Source of the DNA: Planctomycetia bacterium
GTDB lineage: Bacteria > Planctomycetota > Planctomycetia > Pirellulales > UBA1268
Assembly (NCBI GenBank): GCA_021414115.1
Contig: JAIOPD010000097.1
Coordinates: forward strand, 1-64,000
DNA length: 64,000 nucleotides
Reading direction: 5' to 3'
Position 1 is the stretch's first letter. Every line of letters begins with the position of its first letter. Under the pieces are notes generated by a model, which did no database searches, was not told where the DNA came from, and worked only from the letters and a program-made list of their open reading frames with translations. Shown here piece by piece: positions 16,112 through 26,931 of this stretch. The position numbers and the translations under genes were made by a program.

Positions 16112-17832
16112 CGTTGGCTCAGCCTCATGTCGGAGCTGTCGAGGGGTATGCGGAGTTGCACGACCGTGCCGCGTCCGCCGGCGCCCGCCGCCACGGCGCA
16201 GGTGCCGCCGATCGCGGTAATGCGCGATCGCATATTCGCCAGGCCGTCGTGACCTGCCGCGACGTCCCGGCTCGCCGCATCCGTCGGCAACCCGCGGCCG
16301 TCGTCTTCGATGTCGATTGTGAGCGTGTCAGCCGTGGCAGTCAGCCGGAGGCGGACCTCCGTCGCATGGGCATGCTGCACGATGTTGTGCAGAGCTTCCT
16401 TGATGACCAGCACGATATTCCGGCGATGGAGCGCTGACAATTGATGTGCGGGAAGTTCATCGGGCATGTGCAGTCGGCAGCCGATGCCGGCAGGCCGGAG
16501 ATAGGCCTGCGACTCCTTGGCGATGAAGGTGGCTAGGCTCTCCATCGTGTCGTGGGCCGGACTGAGCGCCCACACGACGGAGTCCAGCTGCCGGGCGAGA
16601 TGCCGAGCGGTGGCGAAGATGGTGTCGAGCTGCGATCGGGCAGCATCGGCATCGGAAAGTCGGTCTTTCGTGAGCTCGCTGGCCAGGGCGATCTGCGTGA
16701 GGCTGCCGCCGAGTTCGTCGTGGAGGTCCTGGGCGATCCGCGTCCGTTCCGTGCTAATGGCATTGGCCTTTTCGAGGCGGGCGAGCCGGAGCTGAAGCCG
16801 ATTCCATGCGACATACCTCCAGACACCGAAGGCGATGCCTGCGACGGTGAAGGCCGAAACCGCCAGGAACAGTGGCTGGGTCAACACCGGTTCGGGGAGC
16901 AGAAGCTCCGTCGCAGCCTCGACGCCCGTGGGCACTCCCTCGGTTGTGGCGGCTGCCAGCCGAAAACGGTAGCTGCCGGGCTTCAGGCCGCGATAGCGGA
17001 TCGCATGGGGACCCGACCCTCCGACGGAGAACGTCTCGTTCCACGAGATCTCGAGCGGATCACCGGGAGAGACAGGCAGGTTCGCCTCCGGTCGGAGACG
17101 CCATCCCGAGAAGGATGATGCATCGTCATCGTTGAACGCCAAGGCAGTCCGCCCTGCCAGCTCGCCGATCACGGCGGAGTCGGTGTCGCTGCCAAACCGC
17201 TCCCACACGGTCATCGTCTCATCGCATGGAAACTCCCCGACCACGGCACCCGCGCCCGGGCGGGAGCCCAGCTTCCGAACGGTGAGCCCGTCGATCGCCA
17301 AGACCCCGATCGTGGAAAATGGGCCTCCTGACCAGAGTGCGACGCCGATGCTCCGCGTCCCTTCAGGCACCGTGAATGTGCCAGCGCCGCGGCTGGGTGA
17401 CGACGCCGGGAGCGTGCCGCGCCAACCCACGCTCTTGCCGACCATGAAAAACTCGAACATCCCGGTGTGCTTGTACTCCGGGCTCGGGCCAAAGCAGATC
17501 ACGCTCAGCCGCATTTGTCGGTCGATGTCGTGCCAGTCGGCATCCACGGGCTCGAGTTTATAGAGCAGCCGGGTGCCCGCCGGCCCGGCCTTGGTGACGC
17601 CGAAGGGCTCGAAGGAGATGAACAGATCCGCCTGCTGCGAGGGCGGGAGCCGAATCACGCCGTTCGCCGGCAGGCTCGCCGGCGTTCCATTCACCGACAA
17701 TGCGACGATGCGGGCGACCGCATCGGGGGCAACCTGTGGCTCCACCTGAGCCCGGGCAGGGACCATCCAGATCGTCAGCGCGATCAGCGCTGCGATGCCC
17801 TGCGGCCTGACTGATGGTGAAGTCACGTCCAT
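16108..17832 (-). CDS. Sensor histidine kinase with periplasmic Y_Y_Y-type domain
   Basis: A 574-residue HPK7-type kinase. An N-terminal signal or anchor (residues 12-28) is followed by a periplasmic region. This includes a YKLEPVDADWHDI segment near 91 and an RYRGLKPGSYRFRL segment near 279, both of the Y_Y_Y type seen in sensors with beta-propellers, but no propeller repeats are present. One membrane segment lies at 318-340. The HisKA_3 histidine is His371 (AQDLHDELGG) and the HATPase region ends the protein. I chose the ATG at 17832, which gives a signal peptide; the longer frame to 17931 adds an Arg-rich stretch. An 8-bp inverted repeat sits directly before this start. Confidence 0.88.
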   Translation of the reverse strand: MDVTSPSVRPQGIAALIALTIWMVPARAQVEPQVAPDAVARIVALSVNGTPASLPANGVIRLPPSQQADLFISFEPFGVTKAGPAGTRLLYKLEPVDADWHDIDRQMRLSVICFGPSPEYKHTGMFEFFMVGKSVGWRGTLPASSPSRGAGTFTVPEGTRSIGVALWSGGPFSTIGVLAIDGLTVRKLGSRPGAGAVVGEFPCDETMTVWERFGSDTDSAVIGELAGRTALAFNDDDASSFSGWRLRPEANLPVSPGDPLEISWNETFSVGGSGPHAIRYRGLKPGSYRFRLAAATTEGVPTGVEAATELLLPEPVLTQPLFLAVSAFTVAGIAFGVWRYVAWNRLQLRLARLEKANAISTERTRIAQDLHDELGGSLTQIALASELTKDRLSDADAARSQLDTIFATARHLARQLDSVVWALSPAHDTMESLATFIAKESQAYLRPAGIGCRLHMPDELPAHQLSALHRRNIVLVIKEALHNIVQHAHATEVRLRLTATADTLTIDIEDDGRGLPTDAASRDVAAGHDGLANMRSRITAIGGTCAVAAGAGGRGTVVQLRIPLDSSDMRLSQR

Positions 17833-17869
17833 GGTTTCCCCGAGCAAGTCATTATGAGGTAGGGAAACC
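17833..17869. promoter_or_regulatory. Inverted repeat abutting the kinase start codon
   Basis: ggtttccc (17833-17840) and gggaaacc (17862-17869) form a perfect 8-bp inverted repeat with a 21-base centre. On the minus strand it ends directly against the kinase ATG and would occupy the ribosome-binding region of the operon. It could be an operator for the response regulator or a hairpin that limits translation. Confidence 0.4.
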
Positions 17870-18070
17870 CTCGCTGCACCCCTGGGTCGCAGCCCAGTGC
17901 GATGCGGCATCCTCCCGAACATCGACCGCAACCAGGAAAGATGGTCGGTGGTCTGGCGATGCGCATGGCCAGTTTTGGCTATTTAGCCGTCTGCCGGCGG
18001 TCCTATGATTTTGTTGGGGGTGTCGTCTACCCCCGAAAGCATGGAACCAGCCAGCGACCGAGGAACTGCC

Positions 18071-21000
18071 ATGGTCTCCTTCGCCACCCCACGCACCGAG
18101 GTGTTTTCCACCTTCCGGCGTGGAGCACGAGTGCTCGCCACGGCGCTCCTCGTTTTGATGGGACGCGGCGGTGAGGCCACGGCGGCTGATATCTCCCTGT
18201 TTCAAAGCGACCCCCTTGGCCAGAGCTCGTTCAATACGGGCACGAGCTGGAACGGAGGCGCCGTGCCGACCGCCGGGAACAACTACTTCACCGGCGCCTA
18301 CACCCTCCGCACCCCGAATGATTCCTCCAGCGATTTCACGTTCGCGGGCGATGCGCTGACCATCGACGTGTCCGGGGCGCTTCGCTACGTGGGGCTCGCC
18401 AATTCGACGCCGGTGATCACCATCAACAACCTGATCATGGACGGCGGCCTGCTCATCAACGGGGCCAACGAGATCGCCTCCGGCACCTCGACGCTGACCC
18501 TCTCCGGCTCGATGACGCTCAAGTCGAACTCCGGCCTCAACCTCGGCAGTGCCGACAGCATGCAGCACAACGTGGTGCTGAATTCGACGCTCACCGGGAC
18601 GGGCGGCTTCTACATCGGCACGTCGACCGTGTCGGGGTCGATCAACCCGGTGTCGACGGTGACCATCAACGGCAACAACAGTGGATTCAGCGGCGGTTTT
18701 TTCCTCAGCCGCAACTACACCGACAAGCTTGGCGGCACGGTCATCCTCAACGGCACCAACGCGACCTATCCGCAGATCATGTCGTCGGCGACGATCCGGC
18801 TCGGGCATGTCAACGCGCTGGGCACGGGCCAGCTCGGCATCGACGCGGGCACTGTCGATCTCAATGGTTTTTCTGCCTCGATCGGCAGCCTCTCGGGCGC
18901 GGGCGGGGCGATCGTCAACAACGGCGGGGGCGCCCTGACGTTCACGGTGGGCAACGACAACACGACTTCCAGCTACTCCGGCTCGATCCTGGACCGCACC
19001 TCCGGCGCGGGCACGCTGGCCCTGACGAAGGTGGGCAACGGCGTGCTGACGCTGTCCGGGAGCAATTCCTACACGGGGGGCACGCGGATCAACGCCGGCG
19101 TGCTGGCCTTCGGCCACACGAGCGCTCTCGGCACGGGCACGGTCACGATCGGCAGCGGCACGCTGCGGGCCGCGGTGTCGGGCACCGTGGCCAACCCCAT
19201 CGCCACGAACGGCTCTTGGATCGACAGCAACGGCAATACCGTCCGGCTCTCCGGCGTGATCAGCGGGTCCAACGGCCTGACCAAAGCGGCGACCTCGGGC
19301 ACGCTCACGCTCGCGGGTGACAACACGTTCACCGGTAATGTCGTCGTCGACGGGACCGGCTCTTCGAGCGTTCTCGTAGCCACGCGGAACACGTCGCTCG
19401 GCACGGGCACCAAGACCGTCACCGTCACAGGATTCGATCGAACGCTCGCCCTTGACGGCAGCGGCGGCAACATCACGCTGGGCAGCAACATCAGTTACTC
19501 GCTCAGCAACTTTACAACGCAGGCTCTCTGGAATCTTGCCGGTAATAATACCATTTCCGGGTCGATCTCCATGACCGTTGGCGGCGGCGACACGTTCATC
19601 CGGAGCGATGCCGGCTCACTAACGCTGGCGGGAAACATCGGCGTGTCGTCCGCCAATCTGAGAATTCTCACGCTCACCGGCTCGGCCGGCGGCACCGTCA
19701 GCGGGACCCTCTGGAATGGGAATGGCACGACGGCGCTCGCCAAGACGGGGGCCGGCACATGGACGCTCTCCGGGTCGAACACCTACACGGGCGGCACGCA
19801 GATCAACGCCGGCGTGCTCGCTATCACCAACACGAGCGCCCTCGGCACGGGCACGGTGACGATCAGCAGCGGCACGCTGCGAGCCACGATGTCGGGCACC
19901 TTGGCCAACCCCATCGCCGCGAACGCCGCCAGGGTCGACACGAGTGGCAATGCGGTCAGACTCTCCGGGGTGATCAGCGGGTCCAATGGCTTCACAAAAG
20001 TCGCCACGTCGGGCACGCTCACGCTCGCAGGTGACAACACCTTCACCGGTGACGTGACCCTCGACGGGAGCACGACGATTTCGCCCGCGAGCGTCCTCGT
20101 GGTGACACGGAACTCGTCGCTCGGCACGGGCGCCAAGACCGTGTCCGTTGCCGGCTACGGTAAGACGCTGATTCTCGACGGCAGCGGTGGCGACATCACG
20201 CTGGGCAGCACCATCGGCTTCGCGTTGAGCAATGACGGAGGTCCATCCCAGGCGCTTCTGAATCTTGCGGGTAACAACACCATTTCCGGATCTATCGGGA
20301 TGACCTCGGGCGGAGGTGGCACAATCATCCAGAGTGACGCCGGATCGCTGACGCTGGCGGGAAACATCAGTTCCAACACGGGTTTGCGGAGGTTGACGCT
20401 GACCGGTTCGGCCGGCGGTACGGTAAGCGGCAATGTTGGGAACGGCGTCGGCACCGTGGGGATCACCAAGACGGGGGCCGGCACGTGGACGCTCTCCGGC
20501 TCGAACACTTATTCCAGCACGACGACCGGGTCGGCGGGCGTACTGATTTTCGGCAGGCAGGCCGCTCTGTACGGAGGGACGACGGCTAGCTGGACCAAAT
20601 CGAACATCACCTTCGAGTCGGGTGCCACTCTCGGCGTGCGGGTCGGCGATGCGGCGGGCGGTTTCTTCGATTCCACGGCCGTGGACACGCTGCTCGGGGC
20701 CGGCGGTCTCGGGGCGAGCGATGCCACGTCGGGCCTCAAGAGCGGGGCTCTGTTCGCCTTCGACACGACGAACGCGACAGGTGGCTCATTCACGTACGCC
20801 TCCACGATCGCGAACTCCAACAGTGGCAGCAACGTGCTCGGCATCGTCAAACTCGGCTCCGGCACGCTCACGCTCTCCGCGAGCAACACCTACACGGGGG
20901 GCGCGACCGTGAGCGTCGGCCGCCTCACGCTCGGCCAAGCCAATGCCCTGGGCCCAGGCACCGCAACGGTCTCTGGCGGTGAATTGAATATCGCGACATA

Positions 21001-24000
21001 CGCTCCGAGTGTTGCCGGCTTCCGGATCACCAGCGGCACGCTCCTTGGCACCGGCACGCTGACGAGCAGCTCGACCTACGATGTGCAGGCGGGCACGGTA
21101 CTTGCCAACCTCGGCGGAAGCGTGGGGCTGACGAAGTCTACCGCCAACACGGTCACGCTCGCTGGCAACAATACCTACTCGGGAGTGACGACCGTCTCGG
21201 CAGGCACGCTCGCGCTCGGCAGCGGTGGCACCGCCGGATCCGTGGCGGGTAACATCACCAACAACGCCGCCTTGGTATTCAACCGATCCGACAACATCAC
21301 GTATTCGGGCGTCATCAGTGGGTCGGGGAGTGTCCAGAAGCTTGGCGCCAGCACGCTCACGCTGGGCGGATCGGCGACCACCGTCGGGAGCCTGCTAGTG
21401 GGCTTCAATGACACGTCCAGTGGCACCAATACGCTCGCAGTCGCCGCTGCGTCGGCCGTGTCGATCGGCACCGGAGCGAGCGACCAACTTGGCGTCGGCA
21501 TCTGGGGCGTCGACATGCCATCCACCGTGACGAGCGTCCTAGATCTTCGCAACGCCACGAGCCTCACGATCAATGTCGGCAGAATCCGCGTCGGCGTGAA
21601 CGATACGACCGGGTCGACGAACAGCGCCAAAAGTGCCCTCCTCCAACTTCCCGGTTCGGCCACGATCACGTCCGCGACATCGTTCGTGATCGGTGATTCC
21701 GGTGCTCCTCTGGGGCTCAATAACGAAAGCGTCACCACGACCGGTACGGGCACGATCACCCTCCGCACGCCGACCATGACGATCGGGGCGAGCAAAGCGA
21801 CGGGCTCGTTCACGCTCGGTGTCGGTACGCTCGACCTCGCCGGAACAGCTGGTGGCCGTGCCTCGTTGGCTGTGGGCGATTTTTCCAACAGTTCCGCCGC
21901 GACGGGCAGTAGCTTTGCAGGCACGGCCGACTTCTCGGCCGGTACGCTCGTTGCTTCACTCAGCAGCCTCGTCGTCGGGCGAATGAATCAGGCTCTCGCG
22001 GGTTCCGAAGCAGCCACGCTGACGCTCGGCACGAGTGCCTCCAACCGGCTCGACATCAGCGGGGCCGCCGCCACCAACGGTGCGGTCATGGTCATCGGCC
22101 GCAACCTCAACGCGGGCACCGGCCTAGCTTCGGGCACCGTGACGATTGGCAACCTCGACTCCGCCAGCCAGATCGTGGCCACCGACAACGGCACGGCGAT
22201 CCTCCTCGGCTCGCGGACGAGCACCGGCCCGGCCGCAGGCACGCTCAACCTCAACGGCGGCACGCTCACGATCACGACCACAGGCACCGGCATCACCGGC
22301 GGCTCCGGGACGAGCACCGTCAACTTCAACGGCACCACGCTGCGAGCAGGAGCTACGAGTGCCAACTGGATCACGGGCCTGACCACGGCCAACGTGCAGG
22401 CCGGCGGCGCGTTGTTCGACACGAATGCGTTCAATGTCACGGTCGCCCAGGCTTTCAGCGGCACCGGCGGACTCACGAAGCTCGGCGCGGGCACGCTCAC
22501 GCTCACCGGAAGCAGCACTTATTCCGGTCAGACGAGAGTTTCCAGTGGCGTGCTCGCCCTCGGCGCGGCCAACGCCGTCTCCAACCAGAGCAACCTGCTC
22601 GTGAACGGGGGCTCGTTCGACCTCGCTACATTCAATGACACGGTCGGCACGGTCACGCTCACAAGCGGCTCGATCCTCGGTTCAGGCACGCTCACCGGCT
22701 CGAGCTACGACGTCCGGGCCGGCACCGTGCTTGCGATCCTTGGCGGAACCGCGGGCCTCACGAAGTCCACCGCCGGCACCGTCACGCTCTCGGGCGCCAA
22801 CACCTACTCGGGTGCGACGATCATCCAGACGGGCACGCTCCTCACCGGGATCGCCAACGCCATCTCCGGCAATTCCGCGATCACGATCGGCAGCGCGGCC
22901 AGCCGCGGCTTCCTGGAAATCGACCATCCTCTGTCGATCTCGAGCCTCACGTTCACAGGCTCCGGCGGCGACATCTCGAGTCTGAGCACTGGCACGGCCA
23001 CGTTCTTTGCGACCAGCGGCACGGCCACGATCACCGTGCTCGGCGGCACCAATGCCTTCCACGCCAATGCCACGCTCGCCTCGCCCACGGTCGTGGACGT
23101 GGCCAGCAACGCCCTTTTCAGCTTTCATAACAACCTTGCCGGCGGCGCGAGCCTGACGAAGTCGGGCGCCGGCACGATGGAACTCACCTCAGCCGACAAC
23201 GACCAGCTCTCGGGCAACCTGTTCATCACCGCCGGCCGGGTAAATATCGGGTCCGGCATGAACCAGATCGGCACCGGCACGACCACGCTCTCGGGCGGGT
23301 CGATCATCGATCTCGGCGGCCAATCCTTCACCGACCGGATTGTTGTGCTCAACGGCACGATTCTGAACGCCGGTGGCACTGCCACTACCACGACGATCGC
23401 AGGCCCCTCGACGATCAGCGGCACGACCACGCTCCTGGGCACCTACAACATCACCTCCACCGGCAGTGCCCGGTTCGAGTCGGTCGTGGGCAACGGATCC
23501 TCGATTATGAACGTGAACGTGAACTCCGGTGGCGGCACCGGCGGCCAGGCGGTCTTCGCCAGCGCCGTATCGGGCTCGGCAAATGTCACTGTCTACGCTG
23601 GTGGCACGGCAACGTTCGCCGACACGGTGAGTGGCTATGTGATCTCGCACGGCGCGAGCACGTTCAACGGCAGCTTCCTTTCCGAGGCACAGGTGCAAGG
23701 CGGCGGCTCGGCCACGTTCGCGGGTGCCACGGGCGCGGCATCGACCGTCGCGATCGCCTCCGGCGGCCGGGCGAGTTTCGCAGGGACGGTGGCGGGCCAG
23801 GTGAACGTCTCGGGATCGGCGACGTTTGGCTCGGCGAGCAGCCTGACCGGCAGCCTTTATACGGGCGTCGGCGGGGTGGCGACGCTCGACAACGTCGCAT
23901 CTGCGATCGCCGTCGGGATCCACAACGACGGCCAGCTCATCGTGAACCGAACGAGTGGCAACCAGACGATCTCCGGTTTGATTCAAGGGTCGGGCAGCCT

Positions 24001-25588
24001 TGTGAAGCAGGGGGCCGGCCTGCTCGTGCTCGACGGCCCAAATAGCGGCTACTCGGGCAGCGTCACGATCACGGGCGGCACGATCCAGGCGGGCAACGGC
24101 AACGCTCTTGGCACCGGCGCCGTGGCGGTCAATGCCGGCGGCCTCGATCTCAAGGGCAACACGGTGTCGATCGGCACGCTTTCCGGTTCGGCGGGAGCGA
24201 GCATCCAGTCGAGCGCCGGTGCGGCCCGGCTCGTGTCGCAGGCGACCGGCGACTCGACGTTCGCGGGCGTGATCTCGGACGGCGCCGGCACGGTCGGCTT
24301 CACGAAGAACGGCGCCGGCAGGCTCACGTTTGCAGCCGCTCAAACGTATACCGGCAGCACGATCGTCTCGAGCGGCGTGCTCGCCTTGGGTGCGGCGAAT
24401 GCCATCGCCAACCAGAGCAACCTGTCCGTGAGCGGCGGCTCATTCGATCTCGCCACGTTCAATAACACGGTCGGCGCGGTCACGCTCACAAGCGGCTCGA
24501 TCATCGGATCCGGCACGCTCTCCGGCTCGAGCTACGCCCTCCAGGGTGGTCAAGTGACCGCCAGGCTTGGCCCAGGTGCGATCACGGTATCTACCGGCAC
24601 CATCACGCTCGGCTCAGCCGGCCGGCTGAACTCGGCTTCCGGCCTGACGATCTCAAGCGGCCAGCTCACGCTCGGCGGCAGCGAGTCGGTGGCGAGCTTG
24701 GTAATCACCGGCGGCATCCTGGGTGGCGTGGGCAACACGCTCACGAGCGCCGCGTTCTACGACGTCCAGGCAGGTAGTGTGCTTGCGAACCTCGGCGGCT
24801 CTGTCGGCCTCACGAAGTCCACGGGCGGCACCGTCGTGCTCTCCGGTGCCAACACCTACTCCGGCCAGACGACAGTTTCGAGCGGCGTGCTCGCGATGGC
24901 CGCGAACGGGTCGTTTGCCAATAGCCAGACGATCGTCGTGGGCGATGCCGGTTCGAGCGGTGCAGTGCTCGACCTCACGGCGAAGAGCGGCACCTTCGCC
25001 TTCGGCAGCGACCAGACGCTCAAGGGCGGCGGCACGATCACGCTCGCATCGAACACGGTGCTCAACGTGCAGGGCACGTTCTCACCGGGCAACAGCCCGG
25101 GCCTATTCACCTACGACGGCGGCACGACGCTGCTCTCCGGCACGTCGATCATGGAGATCTTCGGTACGACTCGGGCCACGCAGGCATCGCACGATTCAGG
25201 GTTCTACGACGCAGTAAACATCATCAACGGCAGCATCCTGAACTTCAACGACAGCGCGCTGACGCTCGATTTCAACCAGTCGTTTGCCGACTTCTCCACG
25301 TTTGCCCTGTTCATGCCCAGCGGTTCGTCGAGCCTGCTGGGCACCTTTGGGTCGGTCAACGTCATCGGCTCGGCCTACACCGGCCTGAACTGGACGAGCG
25401 GCACTAGCGGCGTATGGATGTCCTCGGCCACCACGGGCGGCCAGACGCTGGAGTTCAATCCTACGACCGGCGTGCTCGTGATCGTGCCCGAGCCGGGTTC
25501 GCTCGCACTCGCCGCGGCAGGGCTCGGCGCCTTGGGTGGTGTGATATGGAAGCGGAGGCGGCTGGCTGGAGCCGGCTTGACGACATGA
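18071..25588 (+). CDS. Giant beta-strand-repeat surface protein with PEP-CTERM tail
   Basis: A 2505-residue exported protein. A signal peptide (about residues 18-42) precedes roughly 2400 residues of autotransporter-associated beta-strand repeats. About twelve units have the pattern [15 protein letters not shown] followed by GVL or GTL, spaced irregularly. The C-terminus has the PEP-CTERM signal: [19 protein letters not shown], then WKRRR. Such tails are cut and sorted by an exosortase, and one is encoded at 57499. There is no autotransporter beta-barrel. The ATG at 18071 has GAGGAA upstream and gives the signal peptide; the in-frame ATG at 18005 does not. Two copies of a unit of about 714 bp lie in tandem at 19057-20512. 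The function is probably surface structure or adhesion. Confidence 0.85.
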   Translation: MVSFATPRTEVFSTFRRGARVLATALLVLMGRGGEATAADISLFQSDPLGQSSFNTGTSWNGGAVPTAGNNYFTGAYTLRTPNDSSSDFTFAGDALTIDVSGALRYVGLANSTPVITINNLIMDGGLLINGANEIASGTSTLTLSGSMTLKSNSGLNLGSADSMQHNVVLNSTLTGTGGFYIGTSTVSGSINPVSTVTINGNNSGFSGGFFLSRNYTDKLGGTVILNGTNATYPQIMSSATIRLGHVNALGTGQLGIDAGTVDLNGFSASIGSLSGAGGAIVNNGGGALTFTVGNDNTTSSYSGSILDRTSGAGTLALTKVGNGVLTLSGSNSYTGGTRINAGVLAFGHTSALGTGTVTIGSGTLRAAVSGTVANPIATNGSWIDSNGNTVRLSGVISGSNGLTKAATSGTLTLAGDNTFTGNVVVDGTGSSSVLVATRNTSLGTGTKTVTVTGFDRTLALDGSGGNITLGSNISYSLSNFTTQALWNLAGNNTISGSISMTVGGGDTFIRSDAGSLTLAGNIGVSSANLRILTLTGSAGGTVSGTLWNGNGTTALAKTGAGTWTLSGSNTYTGGTQINAGVLAITNTSALGTGTVTISSGTLRATMSGTLANPIAANAARVDTSGNAVRLSGVISGSNGFTKVATSGTLTLAGDNTFTGDVTLDGSTTISPASVLVVTRNSSLGTGAKTVSVAGYGKTLILDGSGGDITLGSTIGFALSNDGGPSQALLNLAGNNTISGSIGMTSGGGGTIIQSDAGSLTLAGNISSNTGLRRLTLTGSAGGTVSGNVGNGVGTVGITKTGAGTWTLSGSNTYSSTTTGSAGVLIFGRQAALYGGTTASWTKSNITFESGATLGVRVGDAAGGFFDSTAVDTLLGAGGLGASDATSGLKSGALFAFDTTNATGGSFTYASTIANSNSGSNVLGIVKLGSGTLTLSASNTYTGGATVSVGRLTLGQANALGPGTATVSGGELNIATYAPSVAGFRITSGTLLGTGTLTSSSTYDVQAGTVLANLGGSVGLTKSTANTVTLAGNNTYSGVTTVSAGTLALGSGGTAGSVAGNITNNAALVFNRSDNITYSGVISGSGSVQKLGASTLTLGGSATTVGSLLVGFNDTSSGTNTLAVAAASAVSIGTGASDQLGVGIWGVDMPSTVTSVLDLRNATSLTINVGRIRVGVNDTTGSTNSAKSALLQLPGSATITSATSFVIGDSGAPLGLNNESVTTTGTGTITLRTPTMTIGASKATGSFTLGVGTLDLAGTAGGRASLAVGDFSNSSAATGSSFAGTADFSAGTLVASLSSLVVGRMNQALAGSEAATLTLGTSASNRLDISGAAATNGAVMVIGRNLNAGTGLASGTVTIGNLDSASQIVATDNGTAILLGSRTSTGPAAGTLNLNGGTLTITTTGTGITGGSGTSTVNFNGTTLRAGATSANWITGLTTANVQAGGALFDTNAFNVTVAQAFSGTGGLTKLGAGTLTLTGSSTYSGQTRVSSGVLALGAANAVSNQSNLLVNGGSFDLATFNDTVGTVTLTSGSILGSGTLTGSSYDVRAGTVLAILGGTAGLTKSTAGTVTLSGANTYSGATIIQTGTLLTGIANAISGNSAITIGSAASRGFLEIDHPLSISSLTFTGSGGDISSLSTGTATFFATSGTATITVLGGTNAFHANATLASPTVVDVASNALFSFHNNLAGGASLTKSGAGTMELTSADNDQLSGNLFITAGRVNIGSGMNQIGTGTTTLSGGSIIDLGGQSFTDRIVVLNGTILNAGGTATTTTIAGPSTISGTTTLLGTYNITSTGSARFESVVGNGSSIMNVNVNSGGGTGGQAVFASAVSGSANVTVYAGGTATFADTVSGYVISHGASTFNGSFLSEAQVQGGGSATFAGATGAASTVAIASGGRASFAGTVAGQVNVSGSATFGSASSLTGSLYTGVGGVATLDNVASAIAVGIHNDGQLIVNRTSGNQTISGLIQGSGSLVKQGAGLLVLDGPNSGYSGSVTITGGTIQAGNGNALGTGAVAVNAGGLDLKGNTVSIGTLSGSAGASIQSSAGAARLVSQATGDSTFAGVISDGAGTVGFTKNGAGRLTFAAAQTYTGSTIVSSGVLALGAANAIANQSNLSVSGGSFDLATFNNTVGAVTLTSGSIIGSGTLSGSSYALQGGQVTARLGPGAITVSTGTITLGSAGRLNSASGLTISSGQLTLGGSESVASLVITGGILGGVGNTLTSAAFYDVQAGSVLANLGGSVGLTKSTGGTVVLSGANTYSGQTTVSSGVLAMAANGSFANSQTIVVGDAGSSGAVLDLTAKSGTFAFGSDQTLKGGGTITLASNTVLNVQGTFSPGNSPGLFTYDGGTTLLSGTSIMEIFGTTRATQASHDSGFYDAVNIINGSILNFNDSALTLDFNQSFADFSTFALFMPSGSSSLLGTFGSVNVIGSAYTGLNWTSGTSGVWMSSATTGGQTLEFNPTTGVLVIVPEPGSLALAAAGLGALGGVIWKRRRLAGAGLTT
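19057..20512 (+). repeat. Two tandem ~714-bp repeat units within the giant gene
   Basis: The stretch starting [19 protein letters not shown] (19057) and the one starting [19 protein letters not shown] (19771) stay aligned through [43 protein letters not shown] and SAGGTVSG. Both end at another [11 protein letters not shown] junction. Nucleotide identity is high in blocks, which points to recent internal duplication. Confidence 0.6.
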
Positions 25589-26514
25589 GCAGCCGCACTC
25601 GTGCCGGCCTGACGTTGATCGAACTGCTTGTCGTCGTGGCGATCATCGGATTGTTGGTCGCCATGCTTCTGCCGGCCGTGCAATCTGCACGGGAGGCCGC
25701 GCGGCGGGTGCAGTGCCAAAACAACCTGAAGCAACAGGTGCTCGCCGTCCATGGCTACCACGGCTCCATCCGACGGCTGCCGCCCACGAGAATCGCCGAC
25801 CACAAGGCCACGTGGCTCGTGCTCATCCTGCCCTACATCGAGCAATCGGCCTTCTTCGCGGAGTGGGACCTCAACAAGTGTGTCTACGACATGCCGGAGG
25901 CCACTCGGACACGCTCGGTGGCCGCCTATCTCTGCCCCAACCGCGGTTCGGGACGGATCTGCCATGCGACGACTGCTGATGCCACCCTCGATACCCGGCA
26001 CTCGGACCACGGTTCCGGACCCTACGCGATGGCCTGCGCTGACTATGCGGCCGTCTATGGGACGTGGACTCCCGCACACTTTAGTATCCCAATGAATCTT
26101 ACCGACGGCGCGATGGTCACCGGGCGGATCGATGACGGCACCCCCTTGGACGTCGCCCAAAACGTGCCCTCGACCCTCGCGAGGCCCTGGTTCTCGGTGA
26201 CGAGTTTCGATCACATCCGTGACGGCCTCTCGAACACGCTCCTGCTTTCCGAAGTGACGCGTGGCACGGCGGATAGACGCGGCGGCGCCTACAACGGCGA
26301 CAGTAATGTCGGCGCGACGGGTGGCGCGAACAATCCAATCTCGATTACACCGACCGACTGGAATAACCGCATGGGCAGCGACCATCCGGGGGTCTGCCCG
26401 ACGGCGTTCTGCGACGGCAGCATCAAGCCGCTGCGGGTGGAAATGGGGGCGATCACGCTCGGCCAGCTCGTGACTCGAAGCGGCGGCGAAATTATCGCAG
26501 CGGAGGCATGGTAA
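25585..26514 (+). CDS. DUF1559 protein with prepilin-type N-terminus
   Basis: A 309-residue pseudopilin-like protein of the DUF1559 family, which is greatly expanded in planctomycetes. The type IV prepilin cleavage/methylation motif is near the start ([20 protein letters not shown]), followed by the family signature [17 protein letters not shown] and the H-x-G box near the end (CDGSIKPL). A prepilin peptidase would process it; the divergent one at 56472 is the only candidate in the window. The ATG at 25585 overlaps the giant gene stop by four bases (ATGA), so the two are coupled. A longer in-frame start lies inside the preceding gene and is unlikely. Confidence 0.88.
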   Translation: MSSRTRAGLTLIELLVVVAIIGLLVAMLLPAVQSAREAARRVQCQNNLKQQVLAVHGYHGSIRRLPPTRIADHKATWLVLILPYIEQSAFFAEWDLNKCVYDMPEATRTRSVAAYLCPNRGSGRICHATTADATLDTRHSDHGSGPYAMACADYAAVYGTWTPAHFSIPMNLTDGAMVTGRIDDGTPLDVAQNVPSTLARPWFSVTSFDHIRDGLSNTLLLSEVTRGTADRRGGAYNGDSNVGATGGANNPISITPTDWNNRMGSDHPGVCPTAFCDGSIKPLRVEMGAITLGQLVTRSGGEIIAAEAW

Positions 26515-26915
26515 GCATGCTGTATCTGCGAAACATCAGCGCGGTCGTGCTCCTGGCAGCGGTTGCCGGATGCGGTGGAGAAGGTATGCACGAAGTGACC
26601 GGCCGGCTGACCGGCCCGAACGGCGCACCGCTGCCCGAGATTCGCGTCGTCTTTATCGGAAAAGACACTTCGGTGACGGCAACGGCAACGACGGCTACAG
26701 ACGGAGTCTATCGTCTCGGCACACGGCGTCCTGGCGAAGGTTCACCCGCAGGCGACTACACGGTGCTCGCAGTGGACGACGTGCCATTCTCCGACAGTGC
26801 TCCATCACGGGCGCCCCGGATTGCCAAACGATATTCCGACCCCGCGCTCTCGGGGCTGGAGGCCTGCGTGAAGCCGGGCCGCAATCGCTTTGATTTTCAA
26901 CTTGATCCGCAGTAA
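26508..26915 (+). CDS. Small lipoprotein with carboxypeptidase-regulatory-like fold
   Basis: A 135-residue lipoprotein. The lipobox LAAVAGC places the lipid-modified cysteine near residue 22. The mature part resembles a carboxypeptidase regulatory-like beta-sandwich ([20 protein letters not shown], then DGVYRL and [10 protein letters not shown]). Small lipoproteins like this commonly follow DUF1559 genes in planctomycetes. It overlaps the DUF1559 stop by seven bases. An alternative ATG at 26517 would shorten it by three residues. Confidence 0.7.
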   Translation: MVSMLYLRNISAVVLLAAVAGCGGEGMHEVTGRLTGPNGAPLPEIRVVFIGKDTSVTATATTATDGVYRLGTRRPGEGSPAGDYTVLAVDDVPFSDSAPSRAPRIAKRYSDPALSGLEACVKPGRNRFDFQLDPQ

Positions 26916-26931
26916 TCCCGCGAGGGAATCG

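Noticed and set aside
18071..25588. CRISPR-like regular repeats
   Set aside because: Repeats are in frame, protein-coding, unequal in spacing and diverged; there are no unique spacers or cas genes.
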